The translations under genes and the position numbers were made by a program. Positions 8,789 to 17,382 of a stretch of DNA of 41,640 bases are shown piece by piece. The stretch spans positions 1 through 41,640 of the forward strand of contig JAOXSC010000072.1 of assembly GCA_025800215.1 (NCBI GenBank), read 5' to 3'. Every line of letters begins with the position of its first letter. The first letter of the stretch is position 1. Source of the stretch: Marinibacterium sp. GTDB lineage: Bacteria > Pseudomonadota > Alphaproteobacteria > Rhodobacterales > Rhodobacteraceae. The notes beneath the pieces were generated by a model. It was not told where the DNA came from, made no database searches, and saw only the letters and a program-made list of their open reading frames with translations.

Positions 8789-9788
8789 AGCGGATCCTCG
8801 GGTCGAGCAGGCCGTAAAGCACGTCTGCCACAAGGTTGAATAGCACGATCAGCACCGCAAAGATAAAGGTCAGGGTCTGCACCATGGGCAGGTCATTGGC
8901 CTGGATGGCTCCGATCAGCAGCTGGCCGATCCCGTTCACCTTGAAGACCTGTTCGGTGATGATGGCGCCGCCAAAGATCGACGGCACCCCAAGCGCGATC
9001 ACCGTCACGACCGGGATCATCGAATTGCGCAGCACATGCACCATGACCACCGTGCGTTCGCCCAGGCCCTTGGCCCGCGCGGTGCGCACGTAATCCTGGT
9101 TGAGATTGTCGAGCATCGAGGCCCGCATGAACCGGCTGATCTGCGCGGTGATCTGCAGGGCCAGCACTGTCACCGGCATCACCATCTGCAGCAATTGCCG
9201 ACGGAAGCTTTCCCAGTCATCCACCACCAGCGTGGTGTCGTAGATCGACGGGAACCAGCCCAGATTGACCGAAAAGATCACGATCACCAGCACGCCCGAA
9301 AAGAACGGCGGGACGGAGAAGCCGACCATGGAAATGAATGTCCCGGCCTGATCGAACCAGCTGTACTGGCGATAGGCCGAATAGATCCCGATGGGCAGGG
9401 CGATCAGGATGCCCACAACATAGGCGGTGCCCACCACCCACAGGGTCTGCGGCAGCCGCTGGATCACGATGTCCATCACCGGCGAGCGGGTTTGCCAGCT
9501 GATCACGCGCAGATCGCCTTCGGAAAATGTCGTGCCGAAATAGTGGTCAACCAGCACCTGCGGTTCGATCCAGAAGAACTGGACCAGCCATTTCCAGAAG
9601 CGCACATGCATGGGCTGCCCCAGCCCAAGCGCTTCGCGCATCTTTTCCTTGACCTCGGGCGGAACAGTGAGCGGGACCTGCGCCATGGGATCGCCCGGTG
9701 CCAGTTCGAGCAGCAGGAAAATCACCAGGCTGATGAACAGCAGCGTCGGAACCGCGAGAACCAGGCGCCGTATCGTGAATGTGAGCAT
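8781..9788 (-). CDS. Dipeptide/oligopeptide ABC transporter permease (DppB/OppB-like)
   Basis: The 335-residue permease has the DppB layout. An N-terminal helix (about residues 9-27) precedes a large periplasmic loop with LAPGDPMAQ, then five further helices. The ATPase-contact loop reads DYVRTARAKGLGERTVVMVHVLRNSMIPV (about 230-258), and the C-terminal DVLYGLLDPRIRYD is diagnostic. It pairs with the DppC-like permease whose start overlaps its stop by 8 bases. Upstream lies the binding-protein gene, separated by a 111-base gap holding a perfect 14-base-pair stem-loop that probably sets different expression levels for binding protein and permeases. Confidence 0.94.
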   Translation of the reverse strand: MLTFTIRRLVLAVPTLLFISLVIFLLLELAPGDPMAQVPLTVPPEVKEKMREALGLGQPMHVRFWKWLVQFFWIEPQVLVDHYFGTTFSEGDLRVISWQTRSPVMDIVIQRLPQTLWVVGTAYVVGILIALPIGIYSAYRQYSWFDQAGTFISMVGFSVPPFFSGVLVIVIFSVNLGWFPSIYDTTLVVDDWESFRRQLLQMVMPVTVLALQITAQISRFMRASMLDNLNQDYVRTARAKGLGERTVVMVHVLRNSMIPVVTVIALGVPSIFGGAIITEQVFKVNGIGQLLIGAIQANDLPMVQTLTFIFAVLIVLFNLVADVLYGLLDPRIRYD

Positions 9789-9835
9789 TCAGGTGTGCCT
9801 TACAGCTTTTGTTATTGTTGGATCTGCCTTGTGAA

Positions 9836-9866
9836 CGCGCCCCGGATTCACAGAATCCGGGGCGCG
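9836..9866. promoter_or_regulatory. Perfect 14-bp intercistronic stem-loop between binding-protein and permease genes
   Basis: CGCGCCCCGGATTC and GAATCCGGGGCGCG are exact inverse complements around an ACA loop. The structure lies in the minus-strand transcript after the binding-protein stop (9900) and before the permease start (9788). There is no T run. Structures here in ABC operons usually protect the 3' end of the binding-protein mRNA or partly terminate, so that binding protein exceeds permease; that role is inferred. Confidence 0.85.
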
Positions 9867-9899
9867 CCGTACCGTGTGTTTAAACCTTAAGCACGCGGA

Positions 9900-11609
9900 T
9901 CACGAGCCGGTTTTGCGGTGCCAGTCGGCAATGTTCCACAGTTCGCTGTCCCAGACGTTCAGTTCGACCCCACCCAGCGTGTTGGAATGGGCCGAAATCC
10001 GGCCGCGGTGCACCAGCGGGATCATCGCGCCGCCCTGAACGGCCATGTCGTTCAGCTTTTTGCCGATTTCGGCGCGCTTGTTGATGTCCGAGGTCTTGCC
10101 CAGCTCGGCATAGAGCGCTTCGTATTCATCCGAACACCAGCGCGAGATGTTTTCGCCCTGCCACTGGGTTTCGGGGCGCGGTGCCTTGTCGCAGATCATG
10201 TTGCCCAGATACGATTGTGGATCGGTGCCGCTGAAGGTGTTGGCGTACATTTCCACATCGGCATAGAACTTCTGGAACGTGTCGGGCGAACCCGGATCAC
10301 CACCAAAGAAGACCGACGCGTTGATGTTGCGCAGTTCGGCATCAATGCCGATCTCGCTCCACCACTGCTTGATCAGCGCCTGGAAATCCTGACGCACGGC
10401 GTTGGTCGACGTCTGGTACAGGATCTTCATCGGCAGGCCTTCGGGCGTCTCGCGCACGCCGTCGCCATCGGTATCCACATAGCCTGCGTCTTCGAGCATC
10501 TTCTTGGCGCCTTCGATATCCTGCGTGTCACAGGTCATCGAGGTCGATGCGAAGATCTCGGGCGCGGGCACCCAGTTGCAGCTGACCTTGCCGGCCTGGC
10601 CGTAACCGATTTCAACCAGCAGCGGGCGGTCGATGGCCAGCGACATGGCGTTGTAGACGGCCGGGTCGGTCAGGAACGGGTGGGGCGCCTTGGCGGTCGA
10701 GCGGGTGTCGGCATCCAGTTCAGCCGACGGGTTGGTCTGGTTGAGCATGATACGCTCGACCAGCGGGCCAAAGCCGGCCACGGGGGTGCCTTTGCCGCCT
10801 TCCTGCATCTTGGCGATCACGTCGGGCGCCAGCTGCAGGTTCCAGGCATAGTCGAATTCGCCGGTTTCCATGACCGCGCGACCGGCTGCGGTGGCATCGC
10901 CGCCGCCTTTGAAGGTCACGGTGGCAAAGGCCGGTTTATTGGGATCGCGATAGTTTTCGTTGGCCGCAAACTGGATCACGTCATTGGGGCGGAAATCGGT
11001 GACCACAAAGGGGCCGGTGCCGATGGGGCCAAAGTTTTCTTCGGTGCATTCGGATGCGCGTGCGCCGGTACAGTCAGCAAATTGCGCGGCCTGCAGGATC
11101 GGGTTTTCAACGCCGACAAAGGGGCCGTAAGGGAACGGCGTGGGGACCGAGAAATTGACCTTCACGGTCAGGTCGTCGATCACTTCGACGTCGCTGACGT
11201 TCTCGAATTTGGTCAGCTGCGCGCAGCCCCCGTCGGGATCCATGCAGTAATCGGCGGTGAACTTGACGTCCTTGGCGGTAAAGGGCGTGCCATCGGACCA
11301 CACGATGCCCGGCGTGATCTTCCAGGTGATCGATGTCAGATCTTCGGCCACGCCACCATTTTCGACGGTCGGGATCTCATCGACCAGCCAGGTGGTGAGG
11401 TTGCCGCTTGCATCATAGCGCGCCAGCGGTTCCAGGATCAGCGACGCCGCTTCGGTATCCTTGGTGCCCCCGGTCAGGAACGGGTTCAGAATCGACGGCG
11501 CCTGCCAGTAGATAATATTGACATTGCCATCCGAACCCCGTTCGGCGGTGGCTGCCGATGCCAGCGCCATACCGGCCGCTGCACCAAGCAGAATCGCTTT
11601 TCTGGTCAT
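9900..11609 (-). CDS. Peptide ABC transporter substrate-binding protein (SBP family 5)
   Basis: The 569-residue periplasmic binding protein starts at ATG 11609, behind GGAGAAAACAC; the longer frame from 11915 is rejected. The first 22 or so residues (MTRKAILLGAAAGMALASAATA) are a Sec signal peptide. The mature protein follows the DppA/OppA plan: LEPLARYDASGNLTTWLVDEIPT, then WKITPGIVWSDGTPFTAKDVKFTADY-type sequence at about 100-130, a long middle domain, and a C-terminal hinge strand. It captures peptides or related compounds and delivers them to the two permeases encoded downstream. The divergent ATPase and three M20 hydrolases suggest the ligand is a peptide or N-acylated amino acid that is hydrolysed on entry. 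Confidence 0.93.
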   Translation of the reverse strand: MTRKAILLGAAAGMALASAATAERGSDGNVNIIYWQAPSILNPFLTGGTKDTEAASLILEPLARYDASGNLTTWLVDEIPTVENGGVAEDLTSITWKITPGIVWSDGTPFTAKDVKFTADYCMDPDGGCAQLTKFENVSDVEVIDDLTVKVNFSVPTPFPYGPFVGVENPILQAAQFADCTGARASECTEENFGPIGTGPFVVTDFRPNDVIQFAANENYRDPNKPAFATVTFKGGGDATAAGRAVMETGEFDYAWNLQLAPDVIAKMQEGGKGTPVAGFGPLVERIMLNQTNPSAELDADTRSTAKAPHPFLTDPAVYNAMSLAIDRPLLVEIGYGQAGKVSCNWVPAPEIFASTSMTCDTQDIEGAKKMLEDAGYVDTDGDGVRETPEGLPMKILYQTSTNAVRQDFQALIKQWWSEIGIDAELRNINASVFFGGDPGSPDTFQKFYADVEMYANTFSGTDPQSYLGNMICDKAPRPETQWQGENISRWCSDEYEALYAELGKTSDINKRAEIGKKLNDMAVQGGAMIPLVHRGRISAHSNTLGGVELNVWDSELWNIADWHRKTGS

Positions 11610-11887
11610 GTGTTTTCTCCATGTTGGGCATTTTGTCATGCCGATCATCCCGCACGCTGTGCGGATCTTGTGTGCGTAGCCGGGTCGGTCGCGCAAAACA
11701 GGCCATTTTTGACCGCTTTTTCGCCACCGAGGTCCATCCCCCCCGGTCACAGTGCGAATATCGAACCAAAACCCGCTGAAATTGCAAGACTTGCCTTCGC
11801 GAAATCTGACCAACCGGTTTGACATTGGGCAGTGACTGCCCCTAGCTGGAGGAAGCTTTCCGATCACGGGCAGATCCTGAACAGAAC
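11610..11887. promoter_or_regulatory. Divergent control region of the peptide uptake locus
   Basis: This 278-base region separates the minus-arm binding-protein gene from the plus-arm ATPase gene. Reading plus, TTGACA at 11819-11824 matches a -35 box, and the palindrome GGGCAGTGACTGCCC (11827-11841) fills the spacer behind it. That geometry suits a repressor site. I see no convincing -10. I see no reading frame likely to be a gene in this stretch. Confidence 0.5.
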
Positions 11888-13720
11888 ATGGGGGCATGCG
11901 TGCTGGACCAGGCAATTGCGCAAATCAATGAACTTCGTGTCGAATTCCAGACCAAGGATGGTCCGGTCGTCGGGGTTGAAAACGTGTCCTTTGACGTCAA
12001 GCCGGGTGAAACCGTCTGCGTTGTGGGCGAATCCGGGTCGGGCAAATCGGTGTCGTCTCTGTCGCTGATGCGGCTGGTGGAATTCGGCGGCGGAGAGATC
12101 ACCGGCGGCCAGCTTCTGTTTGACCGTCGCGATGGCGGCGAAACCGATCTGGCGCAGGCCGATCAGGATCTGATGCGCCACATTCGCGGCAACGAGATCG
12201 GGATGATCTTTCAGGAACCGATGACGGCGCTGAACCCGGTCTTCACCGTGGGCCGCCAGCTGAGCGAAGGTCTGCGCCTGCACAAGGGCCTGTCGCGCGA
12301 GGACGCTGAGAAACGCGCCATCGAGCTGCTGCGCCAGGTGCGCATCCCCGAACCCGAACGGCGCCTGACCCAGTATCCGCATGAACTGTCGGGCGGCATG
12401 CGGCAGCGCGTGGTGATCGCCATGGCGCTGGCCTGCGAACCGCGCCTGCTGATCGCGGATGAACCGACCACGGCGCTGGATGTGACGATCCAGGCCGAAA
12501 TCCTGGCGCTGATGAACCGGCTCAAGCGCGAAACCGGCACGGCGGTGGTGTTCATCACCCATGACATGGCCGTGGTGGCCCAGATGGCCGACCGCGTGGG
12601 GGTCATGTTCCGCGGCAACAAGGTCGAAGAAGGCCCGGTGGCCGAGATCTTTGAAAACCCCCGGCACGACTATACCAAGGCGCTGCTGGCTGCGGTGCCC
12701 AAGCTGGGCGAGATGCGCGGCAAGGTGGCCCCGGAACCGATGCGCCTGCTGGGGGCAGAAGGTCAGAAAACCGATCCCATCCCCGGTACGGACGCGCCGC
12801 TGCTTGAGGTGCGCAACCTTGTGACGCGCTTTCCGGTCAAGGGCGGGTTCTTTCGCCGGACCGTGGCCAATGTGCACGCGGTCGAAGACGTGTCCTTTAC
12901 GGTGAACAAGGGCCAGACGCTCAGCCTTGTGGGGGAAAGCGGCTGCGGCAAATCCACGGCAGGCCGGTCGATCCTGCGGCTGGTCGATCCGCTGTCGGGC
13001 GAAATCAGCCTTGATGGCACCGACATCATGGCGCTGGACCCGTCGGGTCTGCGTCAGGCACGGCTGGACATGCAGATGATCTTTCAGGATCCCTTTGCGT
13101 CGCTCAACCCCAAGATGAAGCTCGAAGAGCAGGTGGCCGAGCCCATGCTCAACTATGGCACCGCCTCGGGCAGTGAACTGGGCGACCGGGTGGCCAGCCT
13201 GTTTGACCGGGTGCAGCTGCCGCGCAGCTTCATGCGCCGCTATCCGCATGAAATGTCGGGCGGTCAGCGTCAGCGGATCGCCATTGCCCGTGCGCTGGCG
13301 CTGAACCCCAAGCTGATCATCGCCGACGAAGCGGTGTCGGCGCTGGATGTGTCGGTGCAGGCGCAGGTGCTGAACCTGATGATGGATCTGCAATCCGAAC
13401 TGGGGCTGTCTTTCCTGTTCATCAGCCATGACATGGCGGTGGTCGAACGGGTCAGCCATCAGGTGGGCGTCATGTATCTGGGCCGGATCGTCGAAATGGG
13501 GCCGCGCGCGCGGGTCTTCGAGAACCCGCAGCACCCCTATACGCAGGCCCTGATGAAGGCCGTGCCGATTGCCGATCCGCAGCAGCGCAAATCGGAAAGC
13601 GAGCTGAATTTCAAACCGATCCCGTCGCCGATCCACGGGCTCGACTATGACCCGGCACCGTCGGAGTACACGCAGGTTGCACCGGGCCATTTCGTGCTGA
13701 CCACAGACAGCGGGTATTGA
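11888..13720 (+). CDS. Fused double-ATPase of a dipeptide/oligopeptide ABC transporter (DppD-DppF fusion)
   Basis: This 610-residue protein carries two complete ABC ATPase domains in one chain. The first has Walker A GESGSGKS near residue 48, signature LSGGMRQRV near 168 and Walker B LLIADEP near 188. The second has Walker A GESGCGKS near 350, signature MSGGQRQRI near 456 and Walker B LIIADEA near 476. Oligopeptide-transporter C-terminal tails (NPRHDYTKALLAAVP and NPQHPYTQALMKAVP) follow each. It powers the permeases encoded on the opposite strand. ATG 11888 is used; GTG at 11900 is a possible alternative start. The deacetylase gene follows after 5 bases, so ATPase and hydrolases are co-transcribed. 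Confidence 0.95.
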   Translation: MGACVLDQAIAQINELRVEFQTKDGPVVGVENVSFDVKPGETVCVVGESGSGKSVSSLSLMRLVEFGGGEITGGQLLFDRRDGGETDLAQADQDLMRHIRGNEIGMIFQEPMTALNPVFTVGRQLSEGLRLHKGLSREDAEKRAIELLRQVRIPEPERRLTQYPHELSGGMRQRVVIAMALACEPRLLIADEPTTALDVTIQAEILALMNRLKRETGTAVVFITHDMAVVAQMADRVGVMFRGNKVEEGPVAEIFENPRHDYTKALLAAVPKLGEMRGKVAPEPMRLLGAEGQKTDPIPGTDAPLLEVRNLVTRFPVKGGFFRRTVANVHAVEDVSFTVNKGQTLSLVGESGCGKSTAGRSILRLVDPLSGEISLDGTDIMALDPSGLRQARLDMQMIFQDPFASLNPKMKLEEQVAEPMLNYGTASGSELGDRVASLFDRVQLPRSFMRRYPHEMSGGQRQRIAIARALALNPKLIIADEAVSALDVSVQAQVLNLMMDLQSELGLSFLFISHDMAVVERVSHQVGVMYLGRIVEMGPRARVFENPQHPYTQALMKAVPIADPQQRKSESELNFKPIPSPIHGLDYDPAPSEYTQVAPGHFVLTTDSGY

Positions 13721-13725
13721 TCCCC

Positions 13726-14892
13726 ATGGCCGTGCTGCTGTCCGCACGCGATATTCTTGAGCGGCTGATCAGCTTTCCCACGGTCAGCCGCGACACCAAT
13801 CTGCCGCTGATCGACTGGGTGCAGGGCTATCTTGCGTCGCATGGCATCACCGCCCATCGCTGGGTGGATCCCGATCAGCCGCACAAGGCGGCGCTGTTTG
13901 CCCATGTGGGCCCCGAGATCGAAGGCGCCGTGGTGCTGTCGGGCCATACGGATGTGGTGCCGGTCGATGGTCAGGACTGGAGCACCGATCCCTTCACCCT
14001 TTGCGAACGCGACGGGCGGCTTTACGGGCGCGGCACCTGCGACATGAAAGGCTTTGACGCGCTGGCGATCTGGGCCCTGGGCGAAGCGCATCGCAGCGGC
14101 CTGCGCCAGCCTTTGCAACTGGCGCTCAGCTTTGACGAAGAAATCGGCTGCACCGGCGCGCCGCCGATGATCGCGGCGATGCAGCCGCTTTTGCCCAAAG
14201 GGCAGGCGGTCATCGTGGGCGAACCGTCGATGATGAAGGTCGTGACCGGGCACAAGGGCGGCTATGGGTACAAGACACATGTGCACGGGTTCGAAGTGCA
14301 CAGCTCGCTCTTGCCGCAGGGGGTGAGCGCGATCATGCAGGCCGCAACGCTCATTGAATGGGCAAACGCTCAGAATGCCGACATTCAGGCCCGCCGCCCC
14401 GATACGGTGGCCGCGATGTTCGACCCGCCCTTTACCACGCTGCATGTGGGCCTGATCGAGGGCGGAACAGCGGGCAATATCACCGCCAAGGATTGCCACT
14501 TTAGCCTGGATATGCGGGTGGTGCCCAGCGAAAGCGCCGCAGACTGGCGCGAGCGCTATCTTGAACAGGTGCGCCAGGTCGAAACGCGGATGCAGGCCAT
14601 CCATCCCGACACCCGCATCGAGGTGTCCCAGAATTTTGATGTGCCCGCGCTGGCGCCTGAAACCGATGGCGCGGCCGAAACGCTGGCCCGTGCGCTGACC
14701 GGCGACAATGGCCGCCATGTGGTCAGCTATGGCACCGAAGCCGGGCAGTTCCAGGCGGCGGGCTATTCGGCGGTGGTGTGTGGGCCCGGTGACATTGCGC
14801 AGGCCCATCAGCCGGACGAATTCGTGTCGGTCGCGCAGTTTGCGGCGGGGCAGGATTTCATGCGGGCTCTGGTGGCGCGCCTGTCGGCCTGA
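13726..14892 (+). CDS. argE: Acetylornithine deacetylase-like M20 peptidase
   Basis: The 388-residue M20 metallohydrolase starts at ATG 13726, only 5 bases after the transporter ATPase. Motifs follow the ArgE/DapE plan: metal ligand His and Asp in LSGHTDVVPVDG (about residues 71-82), GRGTCDMKGFDA with a second Asp (about 103), and the catalytic and metal Glu pair in FDEEIGCTGAP (about 136-146). The lid domain has GGTAGNIT, and a late His ligand lies in AHQPDEFV. The family removes N-acetyl groups from ornithine or cleaves N-acyl amino acids. Because it sits in a peptide-import operon rather than with arg genes, a catabolic role on imported N-acyl amino acids is as likely as arginine synthesis. 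Confidence 0.88.
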   Translation: MAVLLSARDILERLISFPTVSRDTNLPLIDWVQGYLASHGITAHRWVDPDQPHKAALFAHVGPEIEGAVVLSGHTDVVPVDGQDWSTDPFTLCERDGRLYGRGTCDMKGFDALAIWALGEAHRSGLRQPLQLALSFDEEIGCTGAPPMIAAMQPLLPKGQAVIVGEPSMMKVVTGHKGGYGYKTHVHGFEVHSSLLPQGVSAIMQAATLIEWANAQNADIQARRPDTVAAMFDPPFTTLHVGLIEGGTAGNITAKDCHFSLDMRVVPSESAADWRERYLEQVRQVETRMQAIHPDTRIEVSQNFDVPALAPETDGAAETLARALTGDNGRHVVSYGTEAGQFQAAGYSAVVCGPGDIAQAHQPDEFVSVAQFAAGQDFMRALVARLSA

Positions 14893-14932
14893 CCGCGCGC
14901 GCCCCGGATCCGATCAACGACAGGAGGGGGCC

Positions 14933-16099
14933 ATGCCCGTCAAGAACCGTTTTGCCGATCTGCATGCCGACATTACCGGCTGGCGGCGTCATCTGCACCA
15001 GCATCCCGAGCTGATGTATGATCTGGATCTGACCACGGCGTTTGTTCACGATCGCCTGCGCCAGATGGGCATCGACGAGATCGCCACCGGCGTTGGGCGG
15101 TCGGGCATCGTGGCGGTGATCCGGGGGCGTCAGGATACAAGCGGCCGCGTGATCGGGCTGCGCGCGGATATGGATGCGCTGCCGATCCACGAGGCATCGG
15201 GCGTCGAATATGCATCCACCGTGCCGGGCAAGATGCACGCCTGTGGCCATGACGGGCATACCGCAATCCTGCTGGGCGCGGCGCAGTATCTGGCCGACAC
15301 CCGCAATTTCGACGGCACCGCCGTGCTGATCTTTCAGCCCGCCGAAGAAGGCGGCGCCGGGGCCAAGGCCATGTGCAATGACGGTCTGATGGATCGCTGG
15401 GGCATTCAGGAGGTCTATGGCCTGCACAACATGCCCGGCCTGCCTGTGGGGGAATTTGCCATCAGGCCCGGCGCGCTGCTGGCGTCTTCGGATGAATTCG
15501 AAATTGTGGTGACGGGGCGGGGCGGCCATGCCGCGGCCCCGCACGAAGCGGTGGATACCACGCTTGTGGCATCGCAGATCGTGGTGTCGCTGCAGTCGAT
15601 CGTGGCGCGCAACATCGACCCGGTGCACCGGGTGGTGCTGACGGTGGGCACGTTCGAAACCGACAGTTCCGCGTCAAACGTGATTGCCCATCGCGCGCGG
15701 TTGCAGGGGACGGTGCGCACGCTTGATCCCGAAAACCGCAAGCTGGCCGAGGCCCGCGTGCGCCGCGTGGCCGAAGACATCGCATCGGCCTATGGCGCCA
15801 CCGCCGAGGTCACCTGGGAGCCGGGCTACCCCGTGACCATCAATTCCGACGCCGAGACCACCCATGCCATTGATGCCGCGCGCGCCGTGGCCGGGCAGGT
15901 GACCGTGGACACCCCCCCCATCATGCCGTCAGAAGATTTTGCCTACATGCTTGAGGAACGCCCCGGCGCCTATATCTTTCTGGGCAATGGGGACACCGCC
16001 ATGTGCCATCACCCGGCCTACCGGTTCGACGATGACGCGATCCCTCTGGGATGCAGTTTCTTTGCCGAGCTGATTGAACGCCGGATGCCCGCCACCTGA
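14933..16099 (+). CDS. M20 family amidohydrolase (hippurate hydrolase/aminoacylase type), copy 1
   Basis: The 388-residue protein starts at ATG 14933 behind AGGAGGGGG. It has the amidohydrolase metal motifs: HACGHDGHTA at about residues 101-110 (Cys and two His ligands) and PAEEGGAGAK at about 136 (catalytic Glu). The opening WRRHLHQHPELMYD is also typical, with a C-terminal PSEDFAYMLEERPGAY. The family hydrolyses N-acyl amino acids such as hippurate, N-acetyl amino acids or N-carbamoyl compounds, releasing free amino acids in the cytoplasm. It lies 40 bases after the ArgE-like gene and 55 before a close paralogue, and probably acts on what the adjacent transporter imports. Confidence 0.92.
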   Translation: MPVKNRFADLHADITGWRRHLHQHPELMYDLDLTTAFVHDRLRQMGIDEIATGVGRSGIVAVIRGRQDTSGRVIGLRADMDALPIHEASGVEYASTVPGKMHACGHDGHTAILLGAAQYLADTRNFDGTAVLIFQPAEEGGAGAKAMCNDGLMDRWGIQEVYGLHNMPGLPVGEFAIRPGALLASSDEFEIVVTGRGGHAAAPHEAVDTTLVASQIVVSLQSIVARNIDPVHRVVLTVGTFETDSSASNVIAHRARLQGTVRTLDPENRKLAEARVRRVAEDIASAYGATAEVTWEPGYPVTINSDAETTHAIDAARAVAGQVTVDTPPIMPSEDFAYMLEERPGAYIFLGNGDTAMCHHPAYRFDDDAIPLGCSFFAELIERRMPAT

Positions 16100-16154
16100 A
16101 CCACCCAATCTGCGCGCCGACCACCAAGCGCCAGGATCGACCAAGGAGCACGAC

Positions 16155-17318
16155 ATGCCGATCAAGAACCGTTTTTCCGAAATGCAGGGTGAAATCACCG
16201 CCTGGCGCCGGGACATCCATGAAAACCCTGAAATTCTGTTCGACACCCATCGCACCAGCGCGCTGGTGGCCGAAAAGCTGCGCGATTTCGGCTGTGACGA
16301 GGTGGTCGAAGGCATCGGGCGCACCGGCGTGGTTGGTGTGATCCGGGGCAAGGCCCAGGGGTCTGGCAAGGTGATCGGCCTGCGCGCGGATATGGACGCG
16401 CTGCCGATCCACGAGCAGACCGGGCTCGACTATGCCTCAAAGACCGACGGTGCGATGCATGCCTGTGGCCATGATGGTCATACCGCGATGCTGCTGGGGG
16501 CGGCGAAGTACCTGTCCGAGACGCGCAATTTCGACGGCACCGTGGTGGTGATCTTTCAGCCCGCCGAAGAAGGCGGCGGCGGCGGCAAGGAGATGTGCGA
16601 TGACGGCATGATGGACCGCTGGGGCATTCAGGAAGTCTATGGCATGCACAACTGGCCGGGCCGCCCGGTGGGCAGCTTTGCCATCCGCCCCGGCGCGTTC
16701 TTTGCCGCAACGGATGTGTTCGAGATCGGGTTCGAAGGGCTGGGCGGCCACGCGGCCAAACCGCAGGAAACCGTGGACACCACGGTGATGGCGGCGCAGG
16801 CGGTGCTGGCGCTGCAGACCATTGCCAGCCGCAATGCCGATCCGGTCGATCAGGTGGTGGTGTCGGTGACATCGTTTGAGACCTCGTCCACCGCATTCAA
16901 TGTGATCCCTCAGCGAGTGACGCTGAAAGGCACGGTGCGCACCATGTCTCCGGCGATGCGCGATCTGGCGGAAAAGCGCATTGGCGAGATCTGCGCAGGT
17001 GTGGCCCAGACCTTTGGCGGCACGGCGGCGGTGGACTATGTCCGCAATTATCCGGTGATGGTGAATTCCGAAGCCCAGACCGAATTTGCCGCCGAGGTCG
17101 CGCGGTCGGTGTCGGGGGCCTGCGATGACGCGCCGCTGGTCATGGGGGGCGAAGATTTCGCCTTCATGCTCGAAGAGCGGCCCGGCGCCTATATCCTGGT
17201 GGGCAATGGCGACACGGCGGCGGTGCATCACCCCGAATACAATTTCAACGATGATGCGATCCCCGCCGGGTGCAGCTGGTGGGCCGAGATCGTCGAGCAG
17301 CGCATGCCGGCCGCCTGA
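16155..17318 (+). CDS. M20 family amidohydrolase, copy 2 (tandem paralogue)
   Basis: The 387-residue protein has the same architecture as its neighbour. It opens with MPIKNRFSEMQGEITAWRRD, against MPVKNRFADLHADITGWRRH in copy 1. The metal motif HACGHDGHTAMLLGAAKYL is near residue 101 and PAEEGGGGGK near 136, with a terminal GEDFAFMLEERPGAY segment. ATG 16155 follows AAGGAGCACGAC. The two genes are clearly a tandem duplication that has diverged, which suggests partition of acyl or amino-acid specificity. It is the last gene of the plus arm; a stem-loop at 17340-17361 separates it from the convergent glycosyltransferase gene. Confidence 0.92.
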   Translation: MPIKNRFSEMQGEITAWRRDIHENPEILFDTHRTSALVAEKLRDFGCDEVVEGIGRTGVVGVIRGKAQGSGKVIGLRADMDALPIHEQTGLDYASKTDGAMHACGHDGHTAMLLGAAKYLSETRNFDGTVVVIFQPAEEGGGGGKEMCDDGMMDRWGIQEVYGMHNWPGRPVGSFAIRPGAFFAATDVFEIGFEGLGGHAAKPQETVDTTVMAAQAVLALQTIASRNADPVDQVVVSVTSFETSSTAFNVIPQRVTLKGTVRTMSPAMRDLAEKRIGEICAGVAQTFGGTAAVDYVRNYPVMVNSEAQTEFAAEVARSVSGACDDAPLVMGGEDFAFMLEERPGAYILVGNGDTAAVHHPEYNFNDDAIPAGCSWWAEIVEQRMPAA

Positions 17319-17339
17319 GGGCTGGACGGTCCGGCGCTC

Positions 17340-17361
17340 CTGCGCCCCTTTGGGGGCGCAG
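17340..17361. terminator. Stem-loop between convergent genes
   Basis: CTGCGCCCC and GGGGCGCAG form a perfect 9-base-pair stem with a 4-base loop. It lies in the 64-base gap between the amidohydrolase and glycosyltransferase stops. No T run follows on either strand, so efficiency as a classic intrinsic terminator is uncertain. Confidence 0.6.
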
Positions 17362-17382
17362 ATCGCCCCGCCCGCCATCCCG

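Noticed and set aside
9918..11822. 634-residue open frame antisense to the binding-protein gene
   Set aside because: It mirrors the coding frame of a clear periplasmic binding protein and has no start signal or domain.
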